Shown: positions 10,901 through 23,800 of the stretch, piece after piece | How the letters are laid out: each line of letters begins with the position of its first letter | Position numbering within the stretch: the stretch's first letter is position 1 | NCBI RefSeq assembly: GCF_965363235.1 | Contig: NC_134850.1 | Location: 36,305,102 to 36,369,101 of the forward strand | Reading direction: 5' to 3' | DNA from: Mytilus galloprovincialis | Taxonomy: Eukaryota; Mollusca; Bivalvia; Mytilida; Mytilidae | Length of the DNA stretch: 64,000 bases | Notes under the pieces: model-generated | The model's input: the letters and a program-made list of their open reading frames with translations, nothing else | Databases searched by the model: none | What the model was told of the DNA's origin: nothing | Made by a program: the position numbers and the translations under genes

Positions 10901-13900
10901 AGCACTACGTAGCCGCTACGATATTGAACGCGACCCATACAACATATTCCGTTTTTTTTTTCTATGTAGCAAAATTCCTAGATCGTCTGCAGATGCACAA
11001 TATGTTTCCCATTTGGATTAAAGAGCTTGATTTTTCAATCATGATTTTCTTGATCCTTACCTTAGTATTATTTTTTTTTCTGATCTTAAAATCAATATTC
11101 ATAAAATTATCTATCAAAATATATTGGTTTTTTTTTTTAGTTTCTCTTAATATTACTTTTTTAATATGCAATTCAAATGTCAAAATGATTACAGTTTCAT
11201 AAATACTATGTTCTCTACGTATTTTTACTAGCCTTACCTGTTGAGACTATCATAAATACTATGTTCTCTACGTATTTTTACTAGCCTTACCTGTTGAGAC
11301 TATCATAAATACTATGTTCTATAAGTATTTTTACTAGCCTTACCTGTTGAGACTATCATCATCAAGAATGAAGATGTATTGAAAAATAAAAAGGGATCTT
11401 CAAAAAGCCCCGGATGATCTTCATAATGATAAAGGAAGCTGAAAATAGTAAAAATTTACAAGTATGTATTGTAATGAGTAATAATTTATGACTAAAATAA
11501 ACAAAGACCCATCGAAACAACATCTGATACAAAAATTTAATAACAGTTTTAGATATTTGATGAATATATTGGCTCTCAATAATGACGACTTCAGTATGTG
11601 CACTAAAGAGATTTATCCTGCTGAACTGACTTTAAATAAAGCTAAAACTAACAATGAACACTACCCTTTCCTGGATCTTCATATCTATATCTTTAACGGG
11701 AGGCTTAATACCAAAATTTACGATAAAGAGATGATTTTTTATTTCCTATATTGTTAATTATCCATTTTTAGATGGTGACGTTCTCTTGTCGCCATCTTAT
11801 GGTGTTCATATATCTCAACTTGTTCGATTCGATCGTGTATGTAACAAAGTATTTGATTTTAACGAAATAAATTACATAAAAATTATTACAACAGGGTTTC
11901 AGATATCACAAACTAGTCAAAACAGTTATTAAATTTAACATCGGTACAAGGACATCATTCGTAAATATGGAGCAATGTGCAGGCATCTTATACGTTCAGA
12001 TATTTACGATACTGTTATGAGTTTAGTCTGACATCCATTTTTACATTTTTATTTGTTCCGGGGGCAGCTGAAACCCCACCCCGGGTGCGGGATTTTCTCG
12101 ATGTGTTGAAGACCCATTGGTGGCCTAGTGCTGTACTATGCTCTTTGTCGGGTTGTTGCCTTTTTGACGCATTACCCATTTCCATAATCAATTTATTTTA
12201 TGAATATAAAATAAGAAGAGATGTGTTGGATTGCCAATAAGACAACTCTCCTACAGAATCCAATAACTCGGGTTAAATAAATACTAATACTCTTATTTTA
12301 GCGATTTACTCTTAGTATACATGTTGGTACATTCAGTCTGTAAATTAAAAAAATGTGTAACTGAAAAAAGCAAACGAGGAAGATAAACTGTCAACATTCG
12401 TCTCAACTCGGCCGATTCCGTACCTTCATAGAAGGAGAGTAGCGTATTCTACCGAGGATTGCCGAATGAAACTGTCAAATGAGTAATAATTATTATTGCA
12501 AATATTATTTTTACATCGGATGACCGTGAGTGCATTCCGGTGTATTGCTGTCGCCTTTTTTTCCATTACGAAACTTTCGTGTTGGGGATGTAACCGATCT
12601 ATAAACATGAGTGCAAAATAACATTCCTTATTGCTTGTTATTAATTCGTTTTTTCAATGGATAGTCCTAAAAATAGTTTTTTATAACTTAAATTAATATT
12701 ATGTTTTGTCGTTAGAAATATATATATTAAGTAAAAAATCCTTAAAATCTATGCACACGTACAGAAAGGTAAAATGTGCATCACTTTATCAGTGGAAAGT
12801 GAAATTAAATATTGCAAAAATTGTCAATGTGAAAGCATTGGTTATAGTTGATTTAACTACAATTTTGAACAATGGGACATAACTCAAATTTTTAAAGATG
12901 ACTTTAACAATAAATCATTTATATTTTTAAAACAGATAGTTGATTCCTGTACCTTGCACAAGTTGTGTAATTTTTTTGACAGGCTAGTGTAACATTGTTT
13001 TAAATATCTGAGCATATATATATTACACTGAAAAATATCTGGAAATGTTCATAGATAGGATGTATAGAATGTTTTAATCAATGTACTATATGTTGTGTAC
13101 CAAAAAGGTAGTGGTAAGCCTTGGAAAATTTATTTATCAAGTCAGTAATTATAAACATAGGGTTTTGATTGCATTTCAAAATGTGCAATATTGTCAGATT
13201 TATGGCACTGCAGAAAAAAAAATAAAAGATTACCGTCTAGTTCTTCATTATTTCCACTTTTACTATAATTAAGACAAAGGCCATGTTCATTTAAATTAGA
13301 TAATTCATGTTTTAATGGGCGTTTGATGAGTTACTGAAAATCTCCGTGCATAGGCTTGCCTTTTGCTGTGTGCATCGTTTTAATTATTCAAACGACAGGA
13401 TATGTAATGATGTATAGACATCTTGAAATCAAGCTATTATCCTTCCCGAGCAACTGCTCTCCATTTGACGGACATTGCACCGAACGAATATTTGACATGT
13501 GGGCAAAAAAGATGGACTTCATTAAGATGATATACTTTCGCATGCTATATGGTTAAACCGCGTGTATGACATGACGGGTGCATTAAAATTGATATTTTAT
13601 GGTTAATGTCACTCCATTTAAATTCCAAATATCCTTTTAAATCAATGTTATAACAAAATACCAAAAACAATCAAAGTGCTTGTAGGCACTGATGGGTAAA
13701 GATTGCTTTAATTTATCCAAGGATTTATATAGTAAGATCCTTGATTTATCAGTGGGAAGTAAAATTAAATATTGCATTGTATAAAGCATTGGTTGTAGTT
13801 ATGGACAAAGGAAGATAACTCCATCTTTTAAGATGTTCTAACAATGGCATCATTGATATTTTAGAACAGATATAAAGATTCCTGCACCTAGCAAAAGTTA

Positions 13901-15442
13901 AGTAATTTTCTTGAGAAGTATATCATTTTGTGACTTGAATATCTGACATATATTTCCTTGATATATTTCAGGAAATGTTCATGGATAGGATGTATAGAAA
14001 TGTATGATCAACGCACTATATTTTGTGTATCTCAAAGGTAGTGATAAACCTTGGAAGATTTAGAAATCAAGTTAGTCATAGGGTTTTAGTTGCATTTCAT
14101 GCAATCTTTACCAATAAAAATGATATCTTTGAGTTACTGTAAACCTACTTATTTTCACGAGCGATTTATCTTCATGACTTTAGGGATTAGAAAAATATAA
14201 ATCGTCGCGAATATTGCAAACGTGGATCTTTTTTATTTAACTAAATTAAGTAAATTTGAAAATCGGGAAATTAAATCGCCTCAAAATTTGCTAGATTAAG
14301 GCTAAACACGAAATAAAGTATACGCGAAAATAAGTTGGTTTACATTAAGTATTTATGTCACTTTTTACACTTAGGGCTTCTAATGTCATTCTAGATTTTA
14401 TACATTGAACTTTTTTCCATTCCAGAAACTACAACAGTCCTCACAAAATCACAAAACTGTAATATTTAATACTGTGTTAAGTGACTTGGTCCAATATGTA
14501 TGGGAGATTGGATTTGGTCAAGCATTAAAGTCGGGGCTGGCTTTATTCAGACTGTGGAATATATATAATCCATCGTACGAATGATATAATAATGTGGATT
14601 CATTTAGTTTCGTGGGAACCAGTTTTCGTGGATTGAGGAAATCTTGCATTTCCGAGGATATTTGATTTCGTGGTTTTTCAAAAATTTGCATTAATTCCTA
14701 TACAAAATTTGTAATTTGTTTGACATTTACAACGAAATCCACGAAAATTCGTATCCAACGAAAATTAATGAATCCACAGTTATCGTGTCTTTTTTTTTAA
14801 CTACAATGCATGATCAAAAGGAAACACTAAGCAAACTGACCAAAATATTCTCGAGCATCCAACAAAAGTAATAACAAAAACAACAGCAAATTTAACCATA
14901 CTAGTAAACACCTTTAAAACTTATGTATGTTTAACATATTCAACAGTGTAGTTTTCTTTTAATATGAAATGTACGGTTCCTGCATTCAAACATCGTGTTT
15001 CTGTTATTGTCGTAGTAATAATTGCAATTGGGTTTTCTTTTTTAAATGTTTTCACATTTTGTTAATTCGTGGGTCAGTAAACGGCGTGGGGTTTGTTCAT
15101 TTTTGACGTCCTTACAATGACTCCCCCTTTTTCAAATGGCTAGATCCGCCCCTGGTATTCAAATAAAGTGACATAAAAAAAAACATCGTTTCTGACTTAA
15201 CGTGTTAAATCATACCTTATAATGCTCCAAATACCAACAATGAATCCATGGATTAGTGATACACATAAATTCGCCCATAACCAGGAATCGTACACTGTAT
15301 TCGATGTCTTCGGTGTACCATAACGTTTGATTATTTGATTTACTATGAAGAAGAACACAATAGTAAAACCAAACAAAATATATGTATACCAGAAATCGAA
15401 ATGAATAATTCTTTGTTCATGTAGAAAATGATCGTCTGTCAT
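7962..15442 (-). CDS. TLC-domain protein (TLCD1/2-like), complete, 4 exons
   Basis: Coding exons on the minus strand: 15216-15442, 10006-10118, 8797-8879 and 7962-8339, total 801 nt (266 residues plus stop; human TLCD1 is 247 and TLCD2 264). Splice phases are compatible at every junction and each intron is GT..AG. Exon 1 gives the N-terminal helix and WLWANLCVSLIHGFIVGIW. Exon 3 gives YFFYDTLDIL and the paired His of the TLC domain (VLVHHFL, about residues 138-139). Exon 4 gives FLHARKLL, FFIFRLIPLGF and a last membrane helix ending in a basic tail. Exon 2 (acceptor TTTGTCTTTCAG, 113 nt) is the least certain, but it fits in phase and in length to the human proteins. Expected role: a multi-pass membrane protein influencing lipid composition, by homology only. 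Intron 1 (10119-15215) holds nested MITEs, a Penelope-type remnant and duplicated spacer. Confidence 0.8.
9015..9110. mobile_element. Short hairpin MITE in a TLC gene intron
   Basis: A 96-bp unit with imperfect inverted ends, TAGGGTGTAAAACCGTTGAC at the left and a matching GTCAACG..TTTACACCCTA-type right arm (read as its complement). It contains a second small hairpin rich in GCGC. Non-coding. Confidence 0.5.
10598..10936. mobile_element. Palindromic MITE carrying a second copy of itself in its loop
   Basis: The outer ends are GGTTGTGTTCAATATCGTAA and the complement of ATATTGAACGCGACC. Between the outer arms sits a complete inner copy (10694-10860) with ends GGGTTGCGTTCAATATC and GATATTGAACGCAAACCC. 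The outer left part (10598-10693) pairs with the outer right part (10861-10936), so the inner copy interrupts what was once one hairpin. Non-coding; in intron 1 of the TLC gene. Confidence 0.7.
11198..11356 (+). repeat. Tandem repeat, 3 units of 53 bp
   Basis: Units start at 11198, 11251 and 11304 with CATAAATACTATGTTCT and contain TTTTTACTAGCCTTACCTGT. The copies differ at only a few bases, which suggests recent expansion or slippage. No coding potential. Confidence 0.85.
11488..11960 (+). mobile_element. Degraded Penelope-like retroelement fragment
   Basis: The frame at 11488-11757 contains a block around residues 17-30 (FNNSFRYLMNILALNN), then IYPAEL and YPFLDLHIYI, followed by NTKIYDKE. 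These recall the C-terminal half of Penelope/Poseidon-type reverse transcriptases (FRYIDDVLSLNN, IYP.EL, SYLDL, YDKRDDF). Family-like residues continue to about 11860 in another frame (SPSYGVHISQL), so the copy is an inactive remnant. The family call rests on remembered motif order and is not certain. The downstream sequence to about 12240 looks repeat-derived too. Confidence 0.55.
12785..14110 (+). repeat. Diverged direct duplication of ~350 bp
   Basis: Sequence at about 12785-13190 recurs at about 13745-14100. Shared blocks include GGAAATGTTCATAGATAGGA-type sequence and a GTGGTAAGCCTTGGAAAATT-type stretch. The copies show many substitutions and small gaps, so this is an older duplication or two insertions of one family. 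Related sequence also occurs near 63030-63090. No gene. Confidence 0.6.
14139..14343. mobile_element. MITE with GTAAACC termini
   Basis: Inverted ends GTAAACCTACTTATTTTC (left) and GAAAATAAGTTGGTTTAC (right) bound ~205 bp of non-coding DNA rich in CGCGA and TCGCG words. Confidence 0.65.
14594..14777. mobile_element. MITE with GTGGATTCATT termini, copy 1
   Basis: Left end GTGGATTCATTTAGTTTCG and right end CGAAAATTAATGAATCCAC are inverted repeats, with further internal pairing around TTTCGTGG. A related copy lies at 61046-61239. Non-coding; in intron 1 of the TLC gene. Confidence 0.65.
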
Positions 15443-16777
15443 ATCCTTATTCTAAGTATTCCTTTCTCTAATGTCTTGTATATTCATGCAATTCGTCAAT
15501 ATTTTTTTCTTTTATAAAGTCAATTAGTGTACCGTATACAACGTTCACGCTTGACATACAAGGTCATTTTGATCATACACCGTTGCATCTTTAAAGTATT
15601 CACGGTCTAGATCTTGCACACATCACCGTCTGACTGAATTCAAGTGAATAATAAATATTTTAGATTTTTTTGTTAAATGAAGTGAATTATTTAATATTGG
15701 ACAAATTATATCAACCTCAAGAGATGGATAATTCTATGTTAAGAGGGTCTATAATTCAGTTTTACAGATCATCAGACATACTAATTTTTTACCTTTTAAT
15801 CTGGACAAACTACTTTTCTTCAAAATACATTTTATAATATTTTGATAAAATTAAATATATATTTAGAAAGTTTAAGATAAAATTTGCACTTTCGAAAATC
15901 AAAGGACGATAACTGTGTCCTGGCTCAGACCACCTTCATAATGTTGCCGAAGTTATATATGTCTTTGTTGAATATATTGATTTAAAAAGAATCCACATTC
16001 TTGTATATTTGTTTGCAACAAAACGTTTGTAATACAAGGGTGGCTATTGGGAAAGGTGGATGGGAGCGATCGTCCTGCTGTATATCTGGACTCCTGTTTT
16101 TTGTTTTTAAATCTGGAAAGTGTATACAATATTTCTGTACAGTGTCTTGTCAATATTGCGATGTGTCTCTATTGTTTTAATTACGGTACCACCTCTATTT
16201 CTTTCTTTCTTTCTTCAGACTTTGCTGCACTCATATATATCTCATCTATAGATACTATTAAACGAGAAGACCTCATTTTTTGTCGCTTCTGTTCCTTCCA
16301 CGATCAATTAATCATAATGCCTCTGTGTTCTATATGTAACATGCATAGTCGAATTTGTCATCCATTCTTATGATTATTCAGATTGAGTTATTTTTGGAGA
16401 AAAACGACAAAAAAAGAGTCCGGATATTGATTCCGTCATCAGACTGACTTTTAGTCATAGATAAGACTTCCGGTTTGAAACATGCACAAGTGCAACCAAT
16501 CGTATGATAGATAACAAAAGTGAATTATTACTATGATAAGCCAATCAGAGCGTTCTCGATATCATGGTGTTTAGAACGCAAGAACCACAACTATTATACC
16601 TCCTTAGAGTGGACAATTATTTTTCGCGTTTATCTACATGTAAACTACGATTTTACTACTTTTATATATATAGAGAGACTCTCTGTATTCTGTCTACTGT
16701 TTTCTTTGAAATGTTTACTATCTATAAGGGGTCATACCAGTTGCATATATATTAAAATAAGTAAAACATGTGGAAAC
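15443..16777. other. Spacer upstream of the TLC gene, no gene supported
   Basis: Should contain the promoter and 5' UTR of the minus-strand TLC gene. Two open frames (16047-16373 and 16520-16951) lack known motifs; the second runs into repeat sequence. A TTTC microsatellite lies near 16198-16215. Confidence 0.4.
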
Positions 16778-16975
16778 AAGAATGTGTCCATAGTACACGG
16801 ATGCCACATCGGCAATATATTTAATAGGTTTCGAGTTGATTGGACTTCAACTTCATCAAAAACTTCATCGACTAAACACTTTAACCTGAAGCGGGACAGA
16901 CGGACGAACGAACAAACGCACGAACGCACGGCGCACGGATGTACAGACTAGAAAACCGTGATAATGCCCATAAGG
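16778..16975 (+). repeat. Dispersed repeat with (GACGGACGAAC)n-type end
   Basis: Begins AAGAATGTGTCCATAGTACA, continues with a TTTCGAGTTGATTGGACTTC-like block and ACTTTAACCTGAAGCGGGAC, and ends in an ACGGACGAACGAAC microsatellite followed by GAAAACCGTGATAATGCCC. The same order of blocks occurs at 26112-26862 and 51093-51580. Class unknown. Confidence 0.65.
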
Positions 16976-17160
16976 CAGCAACCATTTGATTTTCGGGGGG
17001 GGGGGGGGGGCTATGGTATTTTTTTCTGTACAAACTTTTTTCTTCGCCTTCGAAAACAATTTTTTTTCTTTCAATTTTAGCATTACATATAGTGGCAGCT
17101 GAGGGGGTAACAAACAATTGTTGAAAGTGAAAGTAGTAATTTGGCAAAAATGAAAGTAGA

Positions 17161-17165
17161 AAGAG
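17161..17165 (+). repeat. Target-site duplication of the BEL/Pao element, left copy
   Basis: AAGAG directly before the 5' LTR, repeated at 25003-25007 directly after the 3' LTR. A 5-bp duplication is normal for BEL/Pao integration. Confidence 0.8.
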
Positions 17166-17717
17166 TATTCTGTTCCACATTCTATGTTTATTTCTTGTTT
17201 TCATTTTATCCGGAACAAATTGAACTGGACCGATTTCTTAAATCACCGTATTTATCGACCACTTTTAATTTCTGTGACACCGTCCGCATCAATATTTCAA
17301 CACATGGAAAATGGACGACATTTCTACTTTCTGAGGAAATCGTGACATACCACTGTCAAGTACGTTTGATTCATTCATAAACTGTGATAAATTAATTTGT
17401 TTAACTCCGATATTTTTGGATAAGTGATTTATAAATACATACGAACTGTAAGTTATTTATTTCCGAGAAATGAACTGTAAATTCTACTTTCGTTTTTGAC
17501 TCGATTAATAATCTTGTATTTAACTTTCATATTTAATTCGTACACATTGTAAAATATTGTATTTTTATTTCTTTCAGTTTACCAATCTACTGACTATTAT
17601 GTAACCCTTTCTGGTGGAAGTTATAATTACAATTTCAAACAAGTTGTGTTCGTTATATCTTCATCGAGATTGCGATTGCAGTCACCTGGTTAAGCTAGTT
17701 GAGTCCGGCTCAGCATA
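17166..17717 (+). repeat. 5' LTR of the BEL/Pao element
   Basis: 552 bp, apparently identical to 24451-25002. The boundary was set by the AAGAG target duplication; because internal sequence also ends in GAG, the left edge is uncertain by up to 3 bases. Confidence 0.9.
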
Positions 17718-17851
17718 GTAAATTGACAACAACTTGTCTACACATCTCCTGATCAGGAAATACAACGGAGCATCGTTCGTAGCTGTTACATCGACACTAC
17801 GCAACACAGCTTGTGCGTCCTAGGCAGCAAACCAACAACGTTGAACAATAA

Positions 17852-20800
17852 TTGCCGATTTACATCATGGATCCCAGTCACGCGGAACAGCAAGAAGAGG
17901 TTCAGCCCCCAGAGGGAGATGTCACTGAAGAACCTATAGAGAATCCGTCTATAACCACACATATAGATGAAAATCCCGAGACGAGGCGAGTACGCGACCT
18001 CACAGAAAAAGGTAAAGGAGTTTACACAGAAAAACGTAACAAGTTCTGTGAGGAACTAGAGGCCCTTTGGTCAGATATAACAACCCAGTTATTGGAAATC
18101 ACCACACCTCCCAATGAACTTCAGCAAGTCTTAACAACTCAGGACAATCTTGTAAAAGCCTGTACAAATTATCGTAGGCTCACAGACGAGTATCTGGACT
18201 TCCTAAAAAGGACCAGAACGTTGGACAGTCAAAAAGACATCGACGCATGTAACCTCACATTGGATCTTCGTCTGTCCAAAGTGGAACTGGCCATGGAATC
18301 TCTACACGAGCATCGCCTTGCCCTCACTAAGGCTAAATCAACTAAAACAAGGACCTCAGGCTCAAAGGGTAAGAAAACCTCACACAGCGGTAGCTCTAAC
18401 GTATCGGATATGTCAAGCCTAGCACGGAGGAAGCGTGCCAAAGCAGAGGCCGCTAAATCAAAAATAGCCTTTGTTGAACAACATTCACTTATCCTACAAC
18501 AAGAGGCAATGATAGAGGAACAAGCCCTGTTCAGACAATCTGAAATGGAACAGGAAGCAGCGCGCAAAAAGGCTGAAATGGAACAGGAAGCCACACTTAA
18601 AAAGGCTGAAATGGAACGGGAAACCACACTTAAAAAGGCCAATATGGAACATGAGGCAGAACAAGAGGCCATACGCAGAAAAGCGCAAATCAAACAAGAG
18701 GCTGCACGTGTTAGCCGAGAAAAAGCCGAGCTGAAGGCCCAGTTAAACCTTCTAGAAGCACGCAGAGAGGCTGCAGCCGCAGAAGCCGAGGCTCGTATCC
18801 TGGAATACGACGACAGCCAAGCGTTTAGCGATCTCCCTAACGAAAAGGAAGACCCGCTCCAGCGTGTGCAAGATTTCGTAAATAAACTTCCTGTATCAAC
18901 TGCTGTAAAAGAAGTAACAGGACCTCAAAAGAAAAAACAAATTCCTGTTCATATCGAGCTGAGTCACGAAGCACCAGCGTTCGTGCCATCCGTGGCACTG
19001 AACTTACTGTCACAGACATCTGCTGTCTTGCCTTCCGATACTAAGTCACCGGAAGTTACCTCTATCCCAGATCTGGGATTAGTAACTGGCATGCAAAAAC
19101 TAGGCCTTTCAGATGAGATCCCTGCTGAACACCAAAAACAGGGTGTTAAAGAAGCGATCCCTGTCTTACGCACAAAACAAGACGTTATAGAAGAGATCCC
19201 TGTTTCACACCAAAAACAAGGCGTAATAGAAGAGATCCCTGTTGCACACCAGCAACAAATCAACCCAACATCGGAGATTACTAGATTTCTCTTGCGTAAG
19301 GACCTGCTTTTCTCCCGATTAACAAGCTTTAACGATCGGGCAGAATCCTTCCATACATGGAAAGCAAGCTTTAAAAACGTGACAGACGAGTTACAAGTAT
19401 CTGACTCAGAACAGATTGATTTATTGATCAAGTGGCTCGGTCCTGAGTCTGCCAAACATGCCATAAGCATAAGAGCGTCGAACGCCAATAATCCTACAAT
19501 AGGTATACAAAGATTATGGAAGAGGCTTGACGAGCGGTATGGTGCTCCAGAAATGTTGGAAGCCTCTCTCAGGAGTAAACTTGACAAATTCCCAACCTTG
19601 ACGAATAAGGACAACGCACGTCTTTATGAACTGTCTGACATTCTATCAGAAATAGAATACCACAAGGAAAATCCCAAGCTGGGATGTCTGCTAGCTTATT
19701 TTGATTCACCGACCGGAATAAACCCTGTCATTGAAAAACTACCATATGGACTTCAGGAAAAGTGGATTACAAGGGCGTCTAGATACAAATCTAAACACGG
19801 TGCTGCCTTTCCTCCTTTTACAGAGTTATCTGCTTTCATCAGTGAAATCAGTAGAATTAAAAACGATCCTGGATTCATCTTTGGTTCAAAGGTCACACCA
19901 AATACAAAAGGTGCTGCGCCAAGGTTCACATCTTACCCCAAGACTAAAGTTGGTACTCATAAAACAGCGGTTGAACAGCAATCCGGAGACGCCAGCAAAC
20001 AAGGTCTTTGTATTCTGCACAATACAAAGCATTCCTTAAATGAATGTCGAGCGTTCCGAGCCAAATCAATAGAGGAACGCAAAGGTCTTTTGAAAGAAAA
20101 CAATGTCTGTTACAAGTGTTGTGATTCTACCAAACACAGAAGCCGGGAGTGCAATGCACGCATAAGTTGTAAAGAATGTGGAAGTAAACAACACACTACC
20201 GCACTACACATCACTAGACCACAGCAACCAGCAAGTTCTCAGTCTAGCTCACCTAAGCAAGCCTACGGCGGGGAGCCTACAGAATCGGCTGAAACTAAGT
20301 CAACCTCAGTTAACTCTATCTGTACTGAGATCTGCAAAGATACATATAGCGGGAAATCGTGTGCTAAAATACTTCCTGTGAATGTTTATCACAAAGATAA
20401 CCAGTACAAAGTTATTCGCATGTACGCCATCATTGATGACCAAAGCAACCGGTCACTAGCATCGCCCGAATTCTTTAATCTTTTCGACGTCAAAGATAAA
20501 CCGGAGAACTATACTCTATCAACATGCTCCGGCAAAGTAGTCACTTCCGGGAAAAGAGGAAGAGGTTTCGTCATGGAATCAATCAATGGTAATGACAAGT
20601 TTGATCTTCCTGTACTGATTGAATGTGATCATGTTCCCAATAATAGGGACGAAATACCTACTCCTGAAGTTACAATGCATCATCCTCATTTAAGAGAACT
20701 TAGGGCTAGCATTCCACCAATAGAGGAAAATTGCCAAATTCTTCTTTTAATTGGCAGAGACCTTATAGAGGCACACCATGTCCTTGACCAGCGCATAGGA

Positions 20801-23800
20801 CCACCCAGAACTCCATATGCACAACAATTGAAACTGGGTTGGGTAGTGATAGGAGAAACTTGCATTAACAAGCAGCATGTGCCTCTTGAGTTAAATGTCA
20901 AAATAACTAACATTTTACCTACAGGACAACCTTCAACGTTTCAACCATGTACAAGCAAATTTGACATTCGGGAAAACTACACAGACCTCGTTAAGAAAGA
21001 TTTACAATCGCCACTCTTTGAAAAAACAAAGGACGATGATAAGCCTGGAATGTCATATGAAGACAAAATGTTCATGAGACAGATGGACAACGAATTTGTC
21101 AGAGACTCGGAAGGAAGTTGGGTAGCACCGTTACCGTTCCGAGTGCCAAGACAGCCATTGCCAAGCAACAAACCACAGGCTCTTCATCGTGCTAACATGT
21201 TAGACGCCAGTCTAAATAGAAACCCAGTAAAGCGGGAACATTTTCTTACATTTATGAGTAAAATCTTAGATAATAATCATGCAGAGCTCGCACCACCGTT
21301 GGGCGAACATGAAGAGTGCTGGTATTTACCATTGTTTGGTGTTTATCACCCGAAGAAACCCGATCAGATTAGGGGTGTGTTTGATTCTTCCGCCAAATGT
21401 AATGGAGTTTCACTCAACAGCGTTCTGCTAACAGGTCCAGACTTGACCAATGATCTCTTGGGAGTACTGCTGCGTTTCCGGAAAGAAATGGTCGCAGTAA
21501 CTGCAGACGTTCAACACATGTTTCACTGCTTTGTAGTGAGAAAAGACCACCGAAATTATCTGAGATTTTTATGGCATAAAAACAACGACCTACAAGAGAA
21601 CCTTGTCGAATTCCGCATGAGAGTTCATGTTTTTGGAAATAGTCCGTCACCTGCCGTTGCTACGCTTGGACTCAGAAAAGCAGCTCAGGCATCAGAACAA
21701 GAGTTCGGCAGTCACGTGACTAGCTTTGTTACAAGAGACTTCTACGTTGACGACGGTCTTACGTCATGTCCTACCAAAGAGGAAGCTGTTAAGCTCATGA
21801 AGGACACACAGCAAGCATTAGCAAAATATGGAAACTTACGCCTTCACAAGTTTGCCTCTAATTGTGCGGAAGTTATGTCTGCATTTCATGCCAGTGATTT
21901 GGCTTCAAATCTTAAAGATCTAGACTTAGAATGCGACAGCAAACCCTTACAACGTAGCCTTGGACTCAGTTGGGATGTAAACACTGACAATTTCTTATTT
22001 CAATTATCATCTGAAAACAAACCAATAACTCGGAGAGGAATTTTATCGACGATAAACAGTCTCTACGATCCTCTTGGATTTTTGGCTCCGGTGATTATAA
22101 AAGGGAAACTACTATTAAGGAAAATAGTATCTGAAACCGTCGACTGGGACCAACCTCTCTCTGATGACACAGCAGCTGAGTGGAAATCTTGGAGAGATAC
22201 TTTAAATGATATCGAAACATTGCGCATGCCACGTACTTACGTGCCGTATCTCAGCAAAACAACCACAAAGGAGTTGCATGTCTTCTCTGATGCATCAGAA
22301 AAAGCCATAGCAGCTGTTGCATATCTACGCACGACCAACAGTAGTGGTGAACCTAACATAGGGTTTATTCTTGGGAAAGCTAAAGTTGCACCAACGAGCG
22401 GTCACACTATTCCACGACTTGAATTATCTGCTGCTGTATTAGCAGTTGAGATTACACAAACCATTGTGGATAATTTAGATTTACATATAGACACCGTGAA
22501 ATTCTACACAGACAGTAAAGTTGTCTTAGGTTACATCAGTAATGAGACAAGAAGGTTCTTTATCTATGTCGCCAATAGAGTAGAGAAAATAAGGAAATTT
22601 AGCTCTCCAAGTCAATGGAATTACGTACCAACTAACCGTAATCCCGCAGATTCGGGAACAAGGTCCGTACCAGCCCACGAAATTCATAGCAGTGAATGGT
22701 TATTGGGACCAAGACAACTTCTTTCCTCAGAACAGAAGAATTCTGAGGACATATATCAGCTAATAGATCCAGAGAAAGATGGAGAAATTCGTACAACTGT
22801 TAATGTTGCAAAAACATTTGCAACACTTGAGCATAAAGGTATCGGAACTGAAAGATTCAACAGATTCTCAAACTGGACATCACTTGTGCGAGCGATAGCC
22901 TTTTTAGAACGTTTCTCCCGTTTACACAGGTCAAAACAGGCAGCACCAGTGACCTCTCTGGAAGGCTTTTCGAATGCCGAAAATTTCATCTTAATATCTG
23001 CTCAATATGAAGTTTACGGCGATGAAATAGATTGCATTAAACGTCGGGAACAAATTCATAAGCGGAGCCCGATAGCTAACCTCAATCCGTTTGTGGACGA
23101 ACGAGGACTATTACGAGTAGGAGGCCGTATTGCCAAATCTGACTTAAACCTCCGTGAAAAGAAACCATTGATCGTCCCTGGACGCCATCATATAGCGACA
23201 TTATTAGTTCGACACTACCACGACACGATAAAACATCAAGGTCGCCATTTTACAGATGGAGCGATTCGTTCCGCAGGATTCTGGATCGTCGGAGCTAAAC
23301 GCTTGATCTCTTCTATCATTCACAAATGTGTGACATGCCGCAAACTAAGAGGAAAAACTGAGATTCAAATCATGTCTGATTTGCCAGAGGACCGTCTTGA
23401 ACCGTCACCTCCGTTTACCAACGTTGGAATAGACACATTTGGACCTTGGACAATTGTTTCACGTAAAACACGTGGTGGATACGCAAACTCAAAACGTTGG
23501 GCAATTCTTTTCACATGCTTAGTGACTAGAGCTGTTCACATTGAACTAATCGAGGAAATGAGCTCTTCAGCCTTCATAAACGCCGTCAGAAGATTCGCCG
23601 CTATAAGAGGTCAAGTTAAAATTTTCCGATCCGACCGTGGAACAAACTTTATTGGCGCAATCGACGATTTAAAGATTGACTCAATCAACGTTGAAGATGG
23701 ACCCTTCAAGAACTTTCTGTACAATTCTGGTACAACTTGGATCTTCAATCCGCCACATTCGTCCCACATGGGTGGAGCGTGGGAGAGAATGATTGGTATC

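Noticed and set aside
11488-11757. The 89-codon frame as a host gene
   Set aside because: Its motif order matches retroelement reverse transcriptase C-termini and related codons continue out of frame downstream, so it is a remnant.
17171-17715. Conventional TG..CA borders for the Pao LTR
   Set aside because: Sequence identity between the LTRs extends past these points on both sides, and the 5-bp duplication fits only the TAT..ATA borders.
18229-19614. Long minus-strand open frames (154 and 216 codons)
   Set aside because: Antisense shadows of the Pao gag region; their composition is the complement of a Lys/Glu/Ala-rich coiled coil.
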